Assembly (NCBI RefSeq): GCF_900104765.1
Contig: NZ_LT629737.1
Coordinates: forward strand, 2,170,001-2,234,000
Reading direction: 5' to 3'
Length of the DNA stretch: 64,000 nucleotides
Origin: Gillisia sp. Hel1_33_143
GTDB taxonomy: Bacteria; Bacteroidota; Bacteroidia; Flavobacteriales; Flavobacteriaceae
Positions 43,610-52,299 of the stretch are shown piece after piece. Both the position numbers and the translations under genes were made by a program. Below the pieces are notes generated by a model. The model made no database searches. It was not told where the DNA came from and saw nothing but the letters and a program-made list of their open reading frames with translations. The stretch's first letter is position 1. The number at the start of each line of letters is the position of its first letter.

Positions 43610-43631
43610 ATTACAGAGCATCTCGAAATGA

Positions 43632-43663
43632 AAAAATCCGACTCAGTAATGGGTCGGATTTTT
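43632..43663. terminator. Terminator between the DUF3570 gene and the MBL-fold lipoprotein gene
   Basis: Arms AAAAATCCGAC and GTCGGATTTTT flank a loop of about 10 nt in a convergent gap. Confidence 0.88.
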
Positions 43664-43685
43664 GTTTTGGATATGTATGATAAGA

Positions 43686-44492
43686 TTATCCTTTTGTTGG
43701 ATACCACTCTAACAATTCAACGGTAATATCTTTGTTCTCTTTATTAACCAATTCCTTAAATTTTTCTACATCAGCTAGTCCGTCTTTACCTCTATAGTGG
43801 TAAGGGATGACTTTCTTAGGTTGGAAAGCAAGTACTCCTTTTGCAGCATCTTCAACCGTCATTGTGTAAGGTAAGTTCATAGGTACCAGTGCTACATCAA
43901 TATTCTTAAGGTTTCTCATCTCTGGAATATCTTCAGTATCTCCGGCTATATAAAGTCTTTGGCCATCTTTCTCCAAAACATAGCCATTTCCTCTCCCTTT
44001 AGTATGCATCGCGTCTGGACTTTCCGGCAAATTATACATAGGAATTGCAGTAATATTGAATCCCATAAAGTCTTGAGAATCTCCATTATTCATTACTATA
44101 AGATTTTTTTGAAGATCTTGAGGTAATTTTTCCTGAACTGCTTTAGGTACTATGATCTTTGTTTCTCCTAATTGTAAAGCCTTTAAAGTTTCGGCCTCCA
44201 TATGATCTTGATGAATATCTGTGATCAATACAAAACTTGGTTTAGCTTGACCTTCAAAACCGGCAGCTCCTCCTACTGGATCTGTATAGATAATAGTTTT
44301 ATCCCATAGAATAACTGATGTCGCATGAGATATTGGAGTAATATTTATACTAGCCTTATTCTCCATTTCATCTTGACGTGTTTCCGCCGGAGTCATAACT
44401 TCAGAACTCATTTCTTCAGTAGAGTCTTTAGCTTCATTTTTACAAGAAGTGAATACGGCTGCTAGAGCCAAAATTGTAACTATTTTCTTCAT
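43686..44492 (-). CDS. MBL-fold metallo-hydrolase, lipoprotein
   Basis: This is a 268-aa exported MBL-fold hydrolase with a lipobox (AVFTSC, Cys17). The metal motif is TDIHQDHM (91-98): Asp92 stands where the first His of HxHxDH usually is, with His94, Asp96 and His97 present. Later parts include LYIAGDTEDIPEM and the final ligand in VIPYHYRGKDG. It belongs to the same broad group as the cytoplasmic MBL enzyme at 19446 (UPF0173-like), but is exported. Substrate unknown. It is transcribed alone, divergent from the trehalase gene across 161 bp. Confidence 0.87.
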   Translation of the reverse strand: MKKIVTILALAAVFTSCKNEAKDSTEEMSSEVMTPAETRQDEMENKASINITPISHATSVILWDKTIIYTDPVGGAAGFEGQAKPSFVLITDIHQDHMEAETLKALQLGETKIIVPKAVQEKLPQDLQKNLIVMNNGDSQDFMGFNITAIPMYNLPESPDAMHTKGRGNGYVLEKDGQRLYIAGDTEDIPEMRNLKNIDVALVPMNLPYTMTVEDAAKGVLAFQPKKVIPYHYRGKDGLADVEKFKELVNKENKDITVELLEWYPTKG

Positions 44493-44653
44493 TTTGTTAA
44501 TTTTGGAATAAAGTTACTGTTCTAAATAGATAATATAGTGGGTATTAGTATAAATTTAGCAATAGTTCAATCTCAAAACTAGGTCATTTATACGGTATTT
44601 GTTTAACTTTAAATGCTAATCGGCATTTTCCAAATTTCAATCTCAAAATCTCT

Positions 44654-46261
44654 ATGTTGCATACAGATCTTCGTTATTTTTTATACCCTGGTTTATTAGT
44701 GCTATTTATTTCATGTTCTGGAGGTAAGGTTGTGACAGATAAATCTGTGAAGATCCTACCACCGGAAGAGTTGTATGGCAAACTTTTCTATGACGTACAG
44801 GAAAGACAGATCTTTGAGGATAGTAAAACTTTTGTAGATGCCATTCCCCTTGGTAATGTAGATACCATCGTTAAATTATACTTCAATAAAGGAAAATTGA
44901 ATAATACAGATCTGCGGTATTTCGTATTAGATAACTATGAAATTCCTCAAAATGATATCAATTTCATTTCAGATTCAGTATCCATAAATAATCATATAAA
45001 ACAATTATGGAAAACTTTAAAAAGACCTTATGATGAAAAGATCTCAGGAACTTTATTGCCGCTTCCAAATCCGTATATAATTCCAGGAGGAAGGTTTAGA
45101 GAGATCTACTATTGGGACAGTTATTTTACAATGTTAGGTTTGCGTGTAGACGGGGAGAAGGAGACTATAAAGCATATGGTAGACAACTTTACGTATCTTA
45201 TAGAAACAAACGGTTTTATACCAAATGGGAATAGATCTTATTATTTAGGAAGATCACAACCTCCATTCTTCGCAAATATGGTTCAAATCTTAGTAGATAC
45301 CGAAGGAGAGCAGGTGTATGAAAATTATATGCCCGCATTAGAAAAAGAATATCTTTTTTGGATGAATGGTGAAGATTGTATAGATGAATTAGAACCTACT
45401 AATAGAAGAGTGGTTCGATTAAAAGATGGGGAGATCTTAAACAGGTATTGGGATGATTTTGACACTCCACGTCCAGAGAGTTATAGGGAAGATGTGATAA
45501 CTGCCAATAAAGCTTTAAAGAAATATCCGGAACTAAGTAGAGAGAATGTGTATCGTAATTTAAGAGCCGGAGCAGAATCTGGTTGGGATTTTTCTAGTAG
45601 ATGGCTAATTAAAGATATGAAAGGAGAGTATGATCTATCTACAATTAGAACTACTCATATAATTCCTGTAGATCTTAATGTATTGCTTTTTAATGTGGAA
45701 AGAACATTGGCTAAGGGCTATAAATTTAATGAAAATCTTTCTAAAGCTAATTATTATAAAGCTAAATACTTAGCAAGGCGTAAAGCTATAAATAAGTATT
45801 TGTGGAGCAGGCAGGAAGGTTTTTTTATGGATTACAATTTTATCTTGGAAGCACAAACCGAAACTCTTTCCTTAGCGGGTGTTTACCCCTTATTCTTTAA
45901 TCTTGCTACTGAGGCTCAGGCGAGATCTATTTCAGAGAAATTAGAAACTATTTTTCTAAGACCAGGAGGATTGGTTACCACCCCTTATCATACAGGAGAA
46001 CAATGGGATGCTCCTAATGGTTGGGCTCCATTGCAATACATGAGTATCGAGGGCTTAAAAAATTATTCTTATAAAGATCTCGCAGATAAGATTGCAAAAA
46101 GATGGACTAGCCTTAATGAAAAGGTGTACTCACAAAATTACAAGATGCTAGAGAAATACAATGTAGAAGATCTATCCAAAAAAAGTGGAGGAGGAGAATA
46201 TCCTACGCAAGATGGTTTTGGATGGACAAATGGCGTATATCAGGCGCTTACGAAAGATTAA
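44654..46261 (+). CDS. Trehalase (GH37)
   Basis: The enzyme hydrolyses trehalose to two glucose molecules. The 535-aa protein contains both GH37 signatures: PGGRFREIYYWDSYF (144-158) and QWDAPNGWAPLQY near 446-458. The catalytic Asp is in ESGWDFSSRW and the catalytic Glu region is GGGEYPTQDGFGWTNGV close to the C-terminus. A hydrophobic N-terminus with LFISC suggests a lipoprotein, so it should act in the periplasm. It is alone on the plus strand; its stop overlaps the convergent GNAT gene by 4 bp. Confidence 0.95.
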   Translation: MLHTDLRYFLYPGLLVLFISCSGGKVVTDKSVKILPPEELYGKLFYDVQERQIFEDSKTFVDAIPLGNVDTIVKLYFNKGKLNNTDLRYFVLDNYEIPQNDINFISDSVSINNHIKQLWKTLKRPYDEKISGTLLPLPNPYIIPGGRFREIYYWDSYFTMLGLRVDGEKETIKHMVDNFTYLIETNGFIPNGNRSYYLGRSQPPFFANMVQILVDTEGEQVYENYMPALEKEYLFWMNGEDCIDELEPTNRRVVRLKDGEILNRYWDDFDTPRPESYREDVITANKALKKYPELSRENVYRNLRAGAESGWDFSSRWLIKDMKGEYDLSTIRTTHIIPVDLNVLLFNVERTLAKGYKFNENLSKANYYKAKYLARRKAINKYLWSRQEGFFMDYNFILEAQTETLSLAGVYPLFFNLATEAQARSISEKLETIFLRPGGLVTTPYHTGEQWDAPNGWAPLQYMSIEGLKNYSYKDLADKIAKRWTSLNEKVYSQNYKMLEKYNVEDLSKKSGGGEYPTQDGFGWTNGVYQALTKD

Positions 46262-46728
46262 GATCTTAGATCTAGTTTCATTTTTATATCCCCTCGAGAA
46301 TAAGGATTTTTCTCTTCAATGGGTATTTCTTTAAAGCCATATTTAAAATAGATATAAATTGCGTTCTCCAGCTTTCGGTTAGAATACAGAATCAATTCTT
46401 TCCAATTTTGAGCTTTCGCATACGCTATTGCATGATTCATTAATTTCTGACCTAGGTGTTTTCCTTGATGTGATGGCATAATAGCCATTTTTGTGAGTTC
46501 GTAAATACCGTCTTCAATTTTCATTAAAGCTACAGTACCAACGATCTTGTCATTCTCCTGAATGAAAAAAATAGTTCCACCTGGGGTAATTATATATTTT
46601 TCAGGATCACTTAATACCTCTTCATCATGAGGTTCTACATAAAAATACTTCTCTAACCACGCAATATTAAGCTCCTTGAATTCTTTGGAAAATTTTTTCT
46701 CAAAAGGAATAATACTTATACTCATCAT
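46258..46728 (-). CDS. GNAT-family N-acetyltransferase
   Basis: The 156-aa protein (start ATG-ATG at 46728) has the GNAT acetyl-CoA motif MAIMPSHQGKHLGQKLMNHA (about 81-100) and a typical final strand YFKYGFKEIPIE. Its start overlaps the stop of the DUF1622 gene (TAATG), so I prefer it over an ATG six codons upstream. The acceptor substrate is unknown. It is the last gene of a run hutI-hutG-DUF1622-GNAT in which every junction overlaps, so it is translated from the histidine-degradation transcript. Confidence 0.9.
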   Translation of the reverse strand: MMSISIIPFEKKFSKEFKELNIAWLEKYFYVEPHDEEVLSDPEKYIITPGGTIFFIQENDKIVGTVALMKIEDGIYELTKMAIMPSHQGKHLGQKLMNHAIAYAKAQNWKELILYSNRKLENAIYIYFKYGFKEIPIEEKNPYSRGDIKMKLDLRS

Positions 46729-47069
46729 TAATCTGTCTTTTGCCAAGGAAATTTGCCTTCCAATTCTACCTGAAGAGAAAGGCTTAAAAATGTTCTAATT
46801 AAAACAATAAGGCCTAGAGATAGTACTTGTTGAATAGTTGGATCTATAACCACAGTACCAATTATATCTCCTGCTACCAAAAATTCTAAACCTAATAGTA
46901 TGGCCTTACCTAATTCTTGCCTTAATATTTTATAAGATCTATTCGCTGCCTGAAGCTTAAATGCATACCTCACCAAGGCAATAGCTGCGCCTATGATTAT
47001 TGTGAGTATACCTGTTACTTCTATAACATTAGCCATGATCTCTATAAAATATAGCAAGTCCTTATCCAT
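46728..47069 (-). CDS. DUF1622 integral membrane protein
   Basis: The 113-aa protein has three hydrophobic helices (about 8-35, 52-75 and 80-99) and the DUF1622 pattern: EVTGILTIIIGAAIAL, the RQELGKAILLGLEFLVAGDII segment with conserved Glu and Asp inside the membrane, and VLIRTFLSLSLQVELEG. Function is unknown; family resemblance to small transport or channel-like proteins is only impression. It overlaps hutG by 8 bp and the GNAT gene by one base. Confidence 0.88.
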   Translation of the reverse strand: MDKDLLYFIEIMANVIEVTGILTIIIGAAIALVRYAFKLQAANRSYKILRQELGKAILLGLEFLVAGDIIGTVVIDPTIQQVLSLGLIVLIRTFLSLSLQVELEGKFPWQKTD

Positions 47070-48072
47070 AACTTTCAGCTGTTATAAAATCTGTGATCAA
47101 ATAGCTGATGGATTTTCCAACCTGTACGGCATTGGTACTATCGGCAGAAGCTTCGCAAATATGTAGGTATTTTATTTTTTCCTCTTCAGAAGCTAGCCAG
47201 ATAAAATTTCTAACCATATTAATAGGCAAGCCTGTTGGACTTTGTGCACTGCTAGAAAAATCTTTTATAGCATCACAATCCAATTCAAGCCCAAATTCAT
47301 CATGAGAGACCATTTCCAATTCTTCTAAAAATGCTTTTTTGATCTTTTCTGAAGACATTAAGATGAGGTGCTCAAACAATCTAAAACTGTCATTAGCAGA
47401 TTTTTTCATCTCATCGAAGATATATTGTGGTGTATAATTTTGATGAACCCCAAATACGCGATATTTCCCTAGGATCTTATCCTTTCTAGCAAAGCTAAAA
47501 CCATTGCCACTGTGGCGATAGTCTGTAGTCCTAAGATCTGTATGAGCATCTATATTTAAAACATTTATAGGTTTTTCTAAAGCATTAAAAGCTCCTCTAA
47601 TATTACCATAGGCATTATTATGACCCCCACCTATGATAATAGGTACTTTACCGGCAGCAATAATTTTTTGCACCACCAAGCTCACTATATCATCTAAATG
47701 ACTTACCAGTTCTCCCATTTTTATATGGTAATTAGGATCTTGAGAATCTAGGTTAGATGCCTTTTGCATTAAACCTTCACAACTTATTTCTCCTAATAGA
47801 ATTAGATTCTCTGGTCTGGTATATAAATTAGCTTGAATATTTAGCAGAGCAGCCAAAGTTGCTTCCCAGGCTTTTGAAGCTCCATCTTTTCCATAATTAG
47901 CTCTTACTCCAATATCTTCTGGTATTCCGAAAAGTACATATTTTGCGTTTGAAGTTGCAAGTGTTCCAAGATCATCTAAGAATTGAACTTTTTCTCCAAA
48001 TTTCACTTCTCCCTTTCTAAGGGCAATTAATTTTTCTATAGACTTAAAACTGTATAACGTAAATCCTTCCAT
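47062..48072 (-). CDS. hutG: Formimidoylglutamase (arginase family)
   Basis: The enzyme hydrolyses N-formimidoyl-glutamate to glutamate and formamide, the last step of one histidine-degradation route. The 336-aa ureohydrolase-fold protein has the binuclear Mn motifs GGGHNNAYG (about 146-154), NIDAHTDLR (about 172-180) and the third site ELDCDAIKD (about 265-273). The position next to hutI decides between HutG and agmatinase or arginase. Start and the hutI stop overlap by one base (TAATG). hutH and hutU are outside the window. Confidence 0.92.
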   Translation of the reverse strand: MEGFTLYSFKSIEKLIALRKGEVKFGEKVQFLDDLGTLATSNAKYVLFGIPEDIGVRANYGKDGASKAWEATLAALLNIQANLYTRPENLILLGEISCEGLMQKASNLDSQDPNYHIKMGELVSHLDDIVSLVVQKIIAAGKVPIIIGGGHNNAYGNIRGAFNALEKPINVLNIDAHTDLRTTDYRHSGNGFSFARKDKILGKYRVFGVHQNYTPQYIFDEMKKSANDSFRLFEHLILMSSEKIKKAFLEELEMVSHDEFGLELDCDAIKDFSSSAQSPTGLPINMVRNFIWLASEEEKIKYLHICEASADSTNAVQVGKSISYLITDFITAESYG

Positions 48073-49310
48073 TAATTTAAAATATTACCATTTATGTATA
48101 CAGATGCTATCTTATTACTTCCGAAGGAATAAGGCAGGTATGCGTAAGATGGTATTGGTTCTGTAATTATAAAATTTGCTGATTTTCCTTTGGTGATGCT
48201 TCCATGAGTAGTGCTTAATCCCATTGCATAAGCTCCATTGATAGTAGCTGCATTTATAGCCTCTTCCGGAGTCATATTCATTTTTATACAAGCTAAAGAA
48301 ACCACTAAATTCATATTTCCGCTAGGTGCACTTCCTGGATTATAATCTGTAGCCAAGGCCAACGGTAAACCTGTATCAATGATCTCTCTTCCCGGTGTAT
48401 AAGGAATACTAAGAAAAAGCGAACATCCTGGCAATGCAACAGGAATGGTTTTCGAGTTCTTTAAACACTCAATATCTTCTGGCCTCATTACTTCTAAATG
48501 ATCTACACTTAAAGCTCCATTTTCAACCCCTGCTTGAACTCCGCCAATAGCGTGAAATTGATTTACATGGATCTTTGCTTGTAAGCCTAGTTTTTTTGCT
48601 GCTGCCAATAGCGTATTAGTATCGTCTACATCAAAATATCCTTGCTCGCAAAAGATGTCTATATATTCTGCTAATTTCTGATCAACTACTTCAGGAAGAA
48701 TTTCTTCAATCACGTAATTAATATATTCCTTCCTTTTTGTCTTATATTCTGTAGGTAGGGCATGAGCTCCTAAAAAAGTAGCTTTAATGGGAAGATCAAA
48801 TTCCTCTTTCAGTTTTTGGATGACTCTTAAAAGTTTTAACTCTCCTTCTTTTTTAAGTCCGTAGCCCGATTTTATTTCGATAGCGCCGGTTCCTAAGCTC
48901 ATTACTTCTTTTAATCTTTGAGCAGATTGTTCGTAAACATCTTCTTCAGAAGTGTTTTCCAAAGTTTTTGCGCTATTAAGGATCCCGCCTCCACGATTAG
49001 CGATTTCTTCATAGGTAAGTCCGCTAATTCTATCTGCAAATTCCTGTTCTCTATTTCCTGCATAAACCAAATGGGTATGAGAATCGCACCATGTTGGTAA
49101 TACAATTCTCCCTGTAAGATCTATGGTTTTTTCAACATTAATTTCCGGGAGTGCATTCATTTCTCCAAAATCTTCTATTTTCTCATTATTAATCAACAAC
49201 CAGGCATTTTTAAGGGTAGGAAGTATGTTCATCTCCTTTCCGCTAACTTTTTCTACGGAAGAATCCCGAATTTGCACAAGTTCTTGAATGTTGGTAAATA
49301 GTATTTTCAT
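48072..49310 (-). CDS. hutI: Imidazolonepropionase
   Basis: This amidohydrolase opens the imidazolone ring of 4-imidazolone-5-propionate to N-formimidoyl-glutamate. The 412-aa protein shows the metal motif CDSHTHLVYAGNREQEF (about 74-90), YGLKKEGELKLL, the second His site KIHVNQFHAIGG, SVDHLE and the catalytic Asp in LATDYNPGSAPS. It is the first gene of a minus-strand operon with hutG, DUF1622 and GNAT genes. A promoter should lie in the 160-bp region upstream, but I see no good TAnnTTTG box. Confidence 0.95.
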   Translation of the reverse strand: MKILFTNIQELVQIRDSSVEKVSGKEMNILPTLKNAWLLINNEKIEDFGEMNALPEINVEKTIDLTGRIVLPTWCDSHTHLVYAGNREQEFADRISGLTYEEIANRGGGILNSAKTLENTSEEDVYEQSAQRLKEVMSLGTGAIEIKSGYGLKKEGELKLLRVIQKLKEEFDLPIKATFLGAHALPTEYKTKRKEYINYVIEEILPEVVDQKLAEYIDIFCEQGYFDVDDTNTLLAAAKKLGLQAKIHVNQFHAIGGVQAGVENGALSVDHLEVMRPEDIECLKNSKTIPVALPGCSLFLSIPYTPGREIIDTGLPLALATDYNPGSAPSGNMNLVVSLACIKMNMTPEEAINAATINGAYAMGLSTTHGSITKGKSANFIITEPIPSYAYLPYSFGSNKIASVYINGNILN

Positions 49311-49409
49311 AGTGTAAAGATAGAAAAGTAGGGAAGAATTTTATGAAGTAAATGAGTTAAGTTACTATGAAAAATGTGATGTAATTATCAAAATTCTTGA
49401 AGTTAGCGC

Positions 49410-49446
49410 AAAAAAAAATCGGATAGATTCTTAGAATCCATCCGAT
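49410..49446 (-). terminator. Terminator after the PH-domain gene
   Basis: Arms ATCGGATAGATTC and GAATCCATCCGAT (one mismatch) flank TTA; on the minus strand a run of nine T follows. Confidence 0.9.
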
Positions 49447-49471
49447 CATATAATTTTAAATTAAGTTCAAT

Positions 49472-49849
49472 TTATAATGTGAACTCTGCTAATAATTGTT
49501 GCACTTCATAAATATTAACATTCCTATTAAAACGCTTAGAAATTGAAGGACTTTGTTCTCCGGAGATCCAGATTTTTAATTCTGCATCCAGGTCAAAACT
49601 GCCCGCAGTTTCTATGCTAAATCTACTAATGCTCTTATAACTAACAGAGAAATATTCGATCTTTCTCCCTGTAAGTCCTTGAACGTCTACAATAATGAGT
49701 CTTTTATTGGTGAAGATAAAAGTGTCTCTAATGATCTTAAAACCAGCTTCTATACCTTCTGATGGTATTAAAAGCTTAGCATAATCTTTCTCTAGTACAC
49801 TTTTTTCTATTGCACCTGCGTTCCCTAACAGGGAAGAGATCAAACTCAT
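49472..49849 (-). CDS. Bacterial PH-domain protein
   Basis: The 125-aa protein is a single bacterial pleckstrin-homology-like domain (bPH_3/DUF1696): LLIPSEGIEAGFKIIRDTFIFTNKRLIIVD (about 27-56) has the typical paired strands, followed by KIEYFSVSYKSISRFSIET and a C-terminal helix NIYEVQQLLAEFTL. Cytoplasmic, role unknown. It begins one base after the alcohol dehydrogenase stop, on the same strand, and ends with a terminator. Confidence 0.9.
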   Translation of the reverse strand: MSLISSLLGNAGAIEKSVLEKDYAKLLIPSEGIEAGFKIIRDTFIFTNKRLIIVDVQGLTGRKIEYFSVSYKSISRFSIETAGSFDLDAELKIWISGEQSPSISKRFNRNVNIYEVQQLLAEFTL

Positions 49850-49850
49850 A

Positions 49851-50903
49851 TTAAGAATTTTTAAGAGATTTCATATCGATCACAAATCTGTATTTTACAT
49901 CAGATTTCACTACGCGATCATAAGCTTTATTGATATTTTGAATGTCTATCATCTCCACATCCGAAACTATGTTATGCTCACCACAGAAATCTAACATTTC
50001 TTGAGTTTCTTCTATTCCACCAATTAGTGAGCCAGCTATTCTCTTTCTTGAGGCGATCAATCCACCTCCATGAATTGGATCTAAAGGTTCTATTGCTCCA
50101 ACAAGTACCATAGTTGCATCTCTTTTTAACAAAGCAATATAAGGGTTCACATCATGACCAACAGGAACTGTATTCAGTAAAAAGTCAAAAGAGTTCTTAT
50201 GTTTATCCATCTCTTTTTCATCTTTAGAGATCAAAACTTCTGCAGCTCCCAATTTCTTAGCATCCTGACTTTTATCTGGAGAAGTGGTTATCATCACCAC
50301 ATGAGCTCCCATAGCGTTCGCTAATTTTATTCCCATATGTCCTAATCCTCCAAGACCAATAACTCCAACTTTATCACCCTTCTTCACATTCCATTGTCTT
50401 AAAGGAGAATACGTGGTAATTCCTGCACACAACAGAGGAGCTACCGCTTTAATGTCAAGATTTTCTGGAACCTGTAATACAAATTTTCGATCTACTACAA
50501 TTTTTTCAGAATAACCACCAAAAGTGTGGCCACCTAAATGCTCATCCGGACTATTGTAAGTATAGGTAGCACCGTTCTCGCAATATTGTTCTAAACCTTC
50601 TTTACAGGAGTCACAGTGCTGGCAGGAGTCTACCATACATCCTACCCCTACAAGATCTCCTTTTTCAAATTTGTTGGCATTCTTTCCAGCTTTTACTACT
50701 CTACCAATAATCTCATGACCGGGTACAGATGGATATTTTGCATTTTTCCAATCATTTCTCACAGTATGAATATCAGAATGACAAACCCCACAATACAGAA
50801 TATCTATTTCAACATCTTCTTCAGTGATTTCTCTTCTAGTAATATCAAAAGGTTTTAAATCTGCAGTACTAGACTGCGCAGCATATGCTTTTACTTCGCT
50901 CAT
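49851..50903 (-). CDS. Zinc NAD(P)-dependent alcohol dehydrogenase (YahK/cinnamyl type)
   Basis: This medium-chain dehydrogenase reduces aldehydes to alcohols, probably with NADPH. From the ATG at 50903 it has 350 aa (a TTG two codons upstream is less likely). Catalytic zinc ligands are in YCGVCHSDIHT and GHEIIGRV; the structural zinc site is CMVDSCQHCDSCKEGLEQYC. The nucleotide fold is VGVIGLGGLGHMGIKLA. The end SDVKYRFVIDMKSL is typical of the YahK/AdhC-like group. Physiological substrate unknown. It is co-transcribed with the PH-domain gene. Confidence 0.93.
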   Translation of the reverse strand: MSEVKAYAAQSSTADLKPFDITRREITEEDVEIDILYCGVCHSDIHTVRNDWKNAKYPSVPGHEIIGRVVKAGKNANKFEKGDLVGVGCMVDSCQHCDSCKEGLEQYCENGATYTYNSPDEHLGGHTFGGYSEKIVVDRKFVLQVPENLDIKAVAPLLCAGITTYSPLRQWNVKKGDKVGVIGLGGLGHMGIKLANAMGAHVVMITTSPDKSQDAKKLGAAEVLISKDEKEMDKHKNSFDFLLNTVPVGHDVNPYIALLKRDATMVLVGAIEPLDPIHGGGLIASRKRIAGSLIGGIEETQEMLDFCGEHNIVSDVEMIDIQNINKAYDRVVKSDVKYRFVIDMKSLKNS

Positions 50904-51040
50904 TTTCAATTTTTTTTAAGAATATAAATTTAATCATTAGTAGGTCGCTTACTCTACTTTGGGCTTACTTTAAAACAAGTTTAACTTTAGCTTCATTATA
51001 ATTCCCGGAGCTATTGCCTTATCTCATAGCGCAATAAATT

Positions 51041-51072
51041 TTGCAAGCGTACAAATATTCTTTTTACCTTGG
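51041..51072 (+). promoter_or_regulatory. Putative promoter of the trans-sulfuration gene
   Basis: TTG at 51041-51043 and TACCTTGG at 51065-51072 are 21 nt apart, near the TTG-N20-TAnnTTTG pattern; the -7 box has one mismatch. The predicted leader is about 28 nt. No riboswitch structure is seen in the gap. Confidence 0.45.
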
Positions 51073-51106
51073 ATGAAAATTTGCAATTACAAAAGAATCA
51101 ATATTT

Positions 51107-52261
51107 ATGAAAGAGAATAAATTAGGTCTTAATACAATATGTACACATACAGGAGAGCTGGAAGATACTCAGTTTAAAGGAGCCATTTCTCCATTGTTTA
51201 TGTCTACTTCTTATGCCTTTGAAGATGTTGAGGTAAAGAGATATCCAAGATATTTTAATACTCCAAACCAAGTGGCGCTAGCAAAAAAAATGGCCGCTTT
51301 AGAACATGGCGAAGCAGCGCTAATTTTTGGAAGTGGAATGGCGGCGGTAAGTACTTCTATGTTCGCCTTTTTACATAAAGGAGATCACGTGGTGCTTCAA
51401 AATACGCTTTATGGTGGAACTAGTAACTTAGTGGTAGAAGAGTTTGAGAAATTTGGAATAGAATATTCGTTTACAGAAGATCTTAAGATTGAGAGTTTCA
51501 AGGCCCAGATTCAAGATAACACAAAGGTGATCTATATTGAAACTCCATCCAACCCACTATTAACCGTTACCGATATTAAAGCGGTTGCGGAACTTGCTAA
51601 AGAACATAACTTGGTAAGTATGATAGATAACACATTTGCTTCTCCGGTGAATCAAAATCCTATAGATTTTGGAATAGACATAGTTATTCACTCTGCAACC
51701 AAATACATGGGTGGGCACAGTGATATTTTAGCAGGAACGGTGATCTCTTCTGAAGAGCATATCAATACTATTTTTCAGATGGCTAAGAACTTTGGAGGAA
51801 GTTTAAGTGATTATACCGTTTGGTTATTAGAACGCAGTTTAAAGACAATGGGAATTCGTGTGAAGGCTCAGAATAAGAATGCTAAGAAATTGGCTAAATT
51901 TTTAGAAAAGCATGAAGATATTGGTCAGGTATATTATCCGGGTTTAAAATCTCATCCAGATCATAAGTTAGCAAAATCTCAGATGCATGGTTTTGGAGGA
52001 ATGATGTCTTTTGAGCTAAGGGAAGGATTAGATGCAGATTTATTTCAGAAAAAATTAAAACTAATTAAATCTTCTATGAGTTTGGCAGGGGTAGAGTCTA
52101 CTATTCTTTCACCTACAAAAACATCTCATGCGTTGTTAACTCCGGAAGAAAGAGAGAAACAAGGTATAAGAGACGGCCTTCTAAGATTCTCTGTAGGGAT
52201 AGAAGAAAAGGAAGATCTTATAGCTGATATTGAGCAAGCGCTAAAAGAGTTGAAAGGTTAA
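51107..52261 (+). CDS. PLP-dependent trans-sulfuration enzyme (methionine/cystathionine gamma-lyase type)
   Basis: This Cys/Met-metabolism PLP enzyme of 384 aa has the family motifs ALEHGEAALIFGSGMAAVST (about 65-84), the PLP-stacking QNTLYGGT, MIDNTFASPVNQNP and the Schiff-base lysine in HSATKYMGGHSD (about Lys201). The tail carries LLRFSVGIEEKEDLIADIEQAL. Motifs alone do not distinguish methionine gamma-lyase, cystathionine gamma-lyase and cystathionine gamma-synthase. bshB1 follows at 38 bp; a cysteine-forming lyase would suit a bacillithiol gene neighbour, since bacillithiol contains cysteine (inference). Confidence 0.9.
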   Translation: MKENKLGLNTICTHTGELEDTQFKGAISPLFMSTSYAFEDVEVKRYPRYFNTPNQVALAKKMAALEHGEAALIFGSGMAAVSTSMFAFLHKGDHVVLQNTLYGGTSNLVVEEFEKFGIEYSFTEDLKIESFKAQIQDNTKVIYIETPSNPLLTVTDIKAVAELAKEHNLVSMIDNTFASPVNQNPIDFGIDIVIHSATKYMGGHSDILAGTVISSEEHINTIFQMAKNFGGSLSDYTVWLLERSLKTMGIRVKAQNKNAKKLAKFLEKHEDIGQVYYPGLKSHPDHKLAKSQMHGFGGMMSFELREGLDADLFQKKLKLIKSSMSLAGVESTILSPTKTSHALLTPEEREKQGIRDGLLRFSVGIEEKEDLIADIEQALKELKG

Positions 52262-52299
52262 GTGTCTAAGTCGACCAATTTGTAAGTAAAATTTTATAT

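Noticed and set aside
50910-51106. SAM or cobalamin riboswitch before the trans-sulfuration gene
   Set aside because: I looked for known riboswitch core sequences and found none; only a promoter-like TTG/TACCTTGG pair is present.
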